Shown: positions 62,049 to 64,000 of the stretch, piece by piece
Numbering within the stretch: position 1 is the first letter of the stretch
Layout: the number at the start of each line of letters is the position of its first letter
Source: Synechococcus sp. CBW1108
GTDB taxonomy: Bacteria; Cyanobacteriota; Cyanobacteriia; PCC-6307; Cyanobiaceae
NCBI RefSeq assembly: GCF_015840335.1
Contig: NZ_CP060395.1
Coordinates: forward strand, 1,116,001 to 1,180,000
Reading direction: 5' to 3'
Length of the DNA stretch: 64,000 nt
The notes under the pieces: model-generated
The model's input: the letters and a program-made list of their open reading frames with translations, nothing else
Databases searched by the model: none
Told to the model about the DNA's origin: nothing
Program-made: the position numbers and the translations under genes

Positions 62049-64000
62049 TCCAAGAAAGACGAGGATCCGCCAAACGACTGGATCACCCGCTGCAGCACTG
62101 CCTTGATCTCATCAAATGTGGGAGGGGTGCCAGTGTCACCTGAAAGCCCCAGCTTGTCGGCGGTATCTGCCTGGGCTTTGGCTTCAGCTTTGGTATAACG
62201 ATCCAGGGTCTCCTCAGGGGAGACCGAGCTGACGACGGCCGGAATCTCAAGCCCAGCTTGAGCGGCCGCAGTCATTCCAGCGGCTGCAAAACCAGTCTCC
62301 AATGTGGTTCTAGGTGTTTCCACCCCCCCCGCTGGAGCCAAGATCTGATCTTCGGGCTGCTGATCCCTCCGATCCTCATCACCCTCACCTTGACCTAAGT
62401 CACTGCCCAGAAAATTGGCAGCTTCCATTTCAGAAGTCAAAACAGAAGATGGCTGAGGATTAAACGATTCCGTGAGTGGAGCAGTAGTAAAATCACTACC
62501 GGAAAAGAGAAATTCCTGAGCCTGAAGAGGAGTCTGAGAAAAACCTACAACCTCATCAATACTTGGCACTGACGATGCCGGCGCCGGCGTTGGCTCCGGT
62601 GTGGGCGCCGGCGTTGGCGTTGGCGTTGGCGTTGGCGTTGGCGTTGGTGTTGGCGTTGGCGTTGGCGTTGGCGTTGGCGTTGGCGTTGGTGTTGGCGTTG
62701 GCGTTGGCGTTGGCGTTGGCGTTGGTGTTGGTGTTGGCGTTGGCGTTGGCGTTGGCGTTGGCGTTGGCGTTGGTGTTGGTGTTGGTGTTGGTGTTGGCGT
62801 TGGCGTTGGCGTTGGTGTTGGCGTTGGCGTTGGCGTTGGCGTTGGTGTTGGTGTTGGTGTTGGTGTTGGTGTTGGCGTTGGCGTTGGCGTTGGCGTTGGC
62901 GTTGGCGTTGGCGTTGGCGTTGGCGTTGGCGTTGGCGTTGGCGTTGACGTTGCTATACCAACGCTTCCAGTAGTGTAGATATAAGATGAGCTAGCAGCGC
63001 CTTGGGGTGCGATATCCGGATAACGCAAATAAATCCCATAGTTTCCATCTTCTTGACTTTCTATACGTGCTGTGGATGGGTCTACAGGGACAACAAAAGA
63101 AAGAAAATTGCCGCGACCTCTCAGCCCCGTGGTTGCCGCTCCAGGGCTTGGGGAATAGAAAATGATTGATTGAGCACCATCCGTGATCTGAATCGCATTG
63201 GACGACTGACTCGCTATAGCGAGAGAACTAAAGCCAGTATCGGTTAGATTGCCGCGGGTTTTAGTGGTGCCCAGCGTATTTGCTAACGTATCATCACCCG
63301 TTCCATACCAGTAACGGACGTTGGTGAGTGGCGAATTTGAAAGGTTCTCAATTGTCACATCAACTCTTACTGATGTCGACCCCGCAGGCAATGTGTATTG
63401 ATTGCTTAAACGCAGGGATGCCGTGGGGATTGAGGAGGGGTTCAGATCTACCTTGGTCACTACAGTGCCCACGCCCTCGAGATAGCGCGAAACATCCATG
63501 CGCCCATTGGAAATTCCCAAACCTGGAAACCTTGTACGCGGATTAAAGTAATGAATGCTCGTGCCAGACGCAAGGATCGTCCCTGAGGTATTCCAGTTAT
63601 TGGTGCCATCGCCGCCAATCCCTAGCGCAAACTCCAGGGGACGATTATCTGTCAACGTTCTCCACGCTCCGCCAGAATCTTTATAAGAAGGCTGTTGCAA
63701 CATACCAGCACCATTGAACGAAAAACGGTCATAGGCATTTTTTAACGATATTGTAGAACGGGGCCAAAATCTCAGTGAATCATTATCGAGCACAACAGGA
63801 TACTCAACACCTCCAGACCCCCTTTTCCAGAGAAAGCCATATCGTGCGAGGGGCACCTCAACTTTTGCCGTAGGCGCAACCACATACGTTGCTCCCGCAC
63901 CATCGGCCGTGCCCTGTCCATAGTGGAAGCTGAGGTAACCCGTCCCCGTGGCAATCAGATTCTGATTGACATTGATATTGCGAAAGGCACTGAGCGTGAG
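62045..64000 (-). CDS. filamentous-haemagglutinin-like secreted protein, C-terminal part
   Basis: The frame is open to the window edge, so the N-terminus lies outside. Visible from the edge: beta-helix text [34 protein letters not shown] (split here for length), a beta-sandwich-like region (about 63050-63800), a Thr-Pro repeat of about 56 units coded by 62611-62946, and a 180-residue tail rich in Asp, Glu, Ser and Ala ([40 protein letters not shown]). The beta-helix start fits two-partner secretion exoproteins. The repeat would be a stiff spacer, and the tail a candidate for CHAT cleavage. It ends GSSSFLE. Confidence 0.75.
   Translation of the reverse strand, partial: LTLSAFRNINVNQNLIATGTGYLSFHYGQGTADGAGATYVVAPTAKVEVPLARYGFLWKRGSGGVEYPVVLDNDSLRFWPRSTISLKNAYDRFSFNGAGMLQQPSYKDSGGAWRTLTDNRPLEFALGIGGDGTNNWNTSGTILASGTSIHYFNPRTRFPGLGISNGRMDVSRYLEGVGTVVTKVDLNPSSIPTASLRLSNQYTLPAGSTSVRVDVTIENLSNSPLTNVRYWYGTGDDTLANTLGTTKTRGNLTDTGFSSLAIASQSSNAIQITDGAQSIIFYSPSPGAATTGLRGRGNFLSFVVPVDPSTARIESQEDGNYGIYLRYPDIAPQGAASSSYIYTTGSVGIATSTPTPTPTPTPTPTPTPTPTPTPTPTPTPTPTPTPTPTPTPTPTPTPTPTPTPTPTPTPTPTPTPTPTPTPTPTPTPTPTPTPTPTPTPTPTPTPTPTPTPTPTPTPTPTPTPAPTPEPTPAPASSVPSIDEVVGFSQTPLQAQEFLFSGSDFTTAPLTESFNPQPSSVLTSEMEAANFLGSDLGQGEGDEDRRDQQPEDQILAPAGGVETPRTTLETGFAAAGMTAAAQAGLEIPAVVSSVSPEETLDRYTKAEAKAQADTADKLGLSGDTGTPPTFDEIKAVLQRVIQSFGGSSSFLE
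62611..62946. repeat. hexanucleotide repeat coding for Thr-Pro
   Basis: About 56 tandem units of GGCGTT, with interspersed GGTGTT variants, code on the minus strand for alternating Thr-Pro. The unit is six bases, so gain or loss of units changes the length of the spacer without a frameshift. GGTGTT variants occur in blocks of one to five, suggesting expansion by larger duplications. Confidence 0.93.

Noticed and set aside
62611-62946. Repeat array considered as CRISPR-like
   Set aside because: Units are six bases with no spacers. It is a coding microsatellite.
62601-62978. Plus-strand frame coding for a poly Gly-Val protein
   Set aside because: It is the antisense of the Thr-Pro repeat; the minus frame continues into normal protein sequence on both sides, whereas this one does not.

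Overview
The window looks like a chromosomal segment of a cyanobacterium of the Synechococcus/Cyanobium type. The evidence is the housekeeping set gatB, thiO, ndk and speA, a DUF3307 protein, Uma2 and DUF928/CHAT/CHASE2 families typical of cyanobacteria, and GC-rich coding in the core genes. In marine picocyanobacteria speA, ndk, thiO and gatB are, from memory, close neighbours. Here gatB-thiO (6.0-9.4 kb) and ndk-speA (40.6-45.0 kb) are separated by about 31 kb of mobile and decayed DNA.

Region 1 (1-9.4 kb): an edge-truncated IS5-type transposase, remnants of toxin-antitoxin (TA) genes, an intact Uma2 protein, an IS630 element, an intact VapBC pair, then gatB, a TerB-like protein and thiO.

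Region 2 (9.4-40.5 kb): an IS graveyard. Two IS3 elements, two IS5-type elements, two IS21 elements, two IS1595 elements, two IS256-type elements, an IS66 remnant and a group II intron lie here, several inside one another. Target duplications can be read directly for many of them, and removing them restores reading frames: a group II intron reverse transcriptase, a sulfotransferase N-terminus, a GT87-like membrane glycosyltransferase and a clan AA aspartic protease. With two decayed ABC-2 polysaccharide exporters and an intact WcaF-like acetyltransferase, this looks like the remains of a surface-polysaccharide locus. Intact TA or Fic-type genes (RES/Xre, FitAB-like, Fic) sit among many broken ones. 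Palindromes with paired TGTACA cores and a roughly 50-bp repeat are dispersed through the intergenic DNA.

Region 3 (40.5-45.4 kb): ndk, a PIN/Phd TA pair, a dead DUF4143 ATPase, speA and DUF3307.

Region 4 (45.4-60.1 kb): the most interesting part. A compact chemosensory operon (cheA, receptor, cheW, receptor, cheR, cheB) has no cheY. It ends in a receiver-adenylate cyclase fusion and is bracketed by two MscS-type channels carrying cyclic-nucleotide-binding domains; a CHASE2 adenylate cyclase follows the second channel with an ATGA overlap. I infer a chemosensory array that drives cAMP synthesis and gates membrane channels.

Region 5 (60.1-64 kb): on the minus strand, a filamentous-haemagglutinin-like secreted protein with a long Thr-Pro repeat (runs off the window), a CHAT protease and a DUF928 protein, probably one operon.

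No rRNA, recognisable tRNA or CRISPR array was seen.
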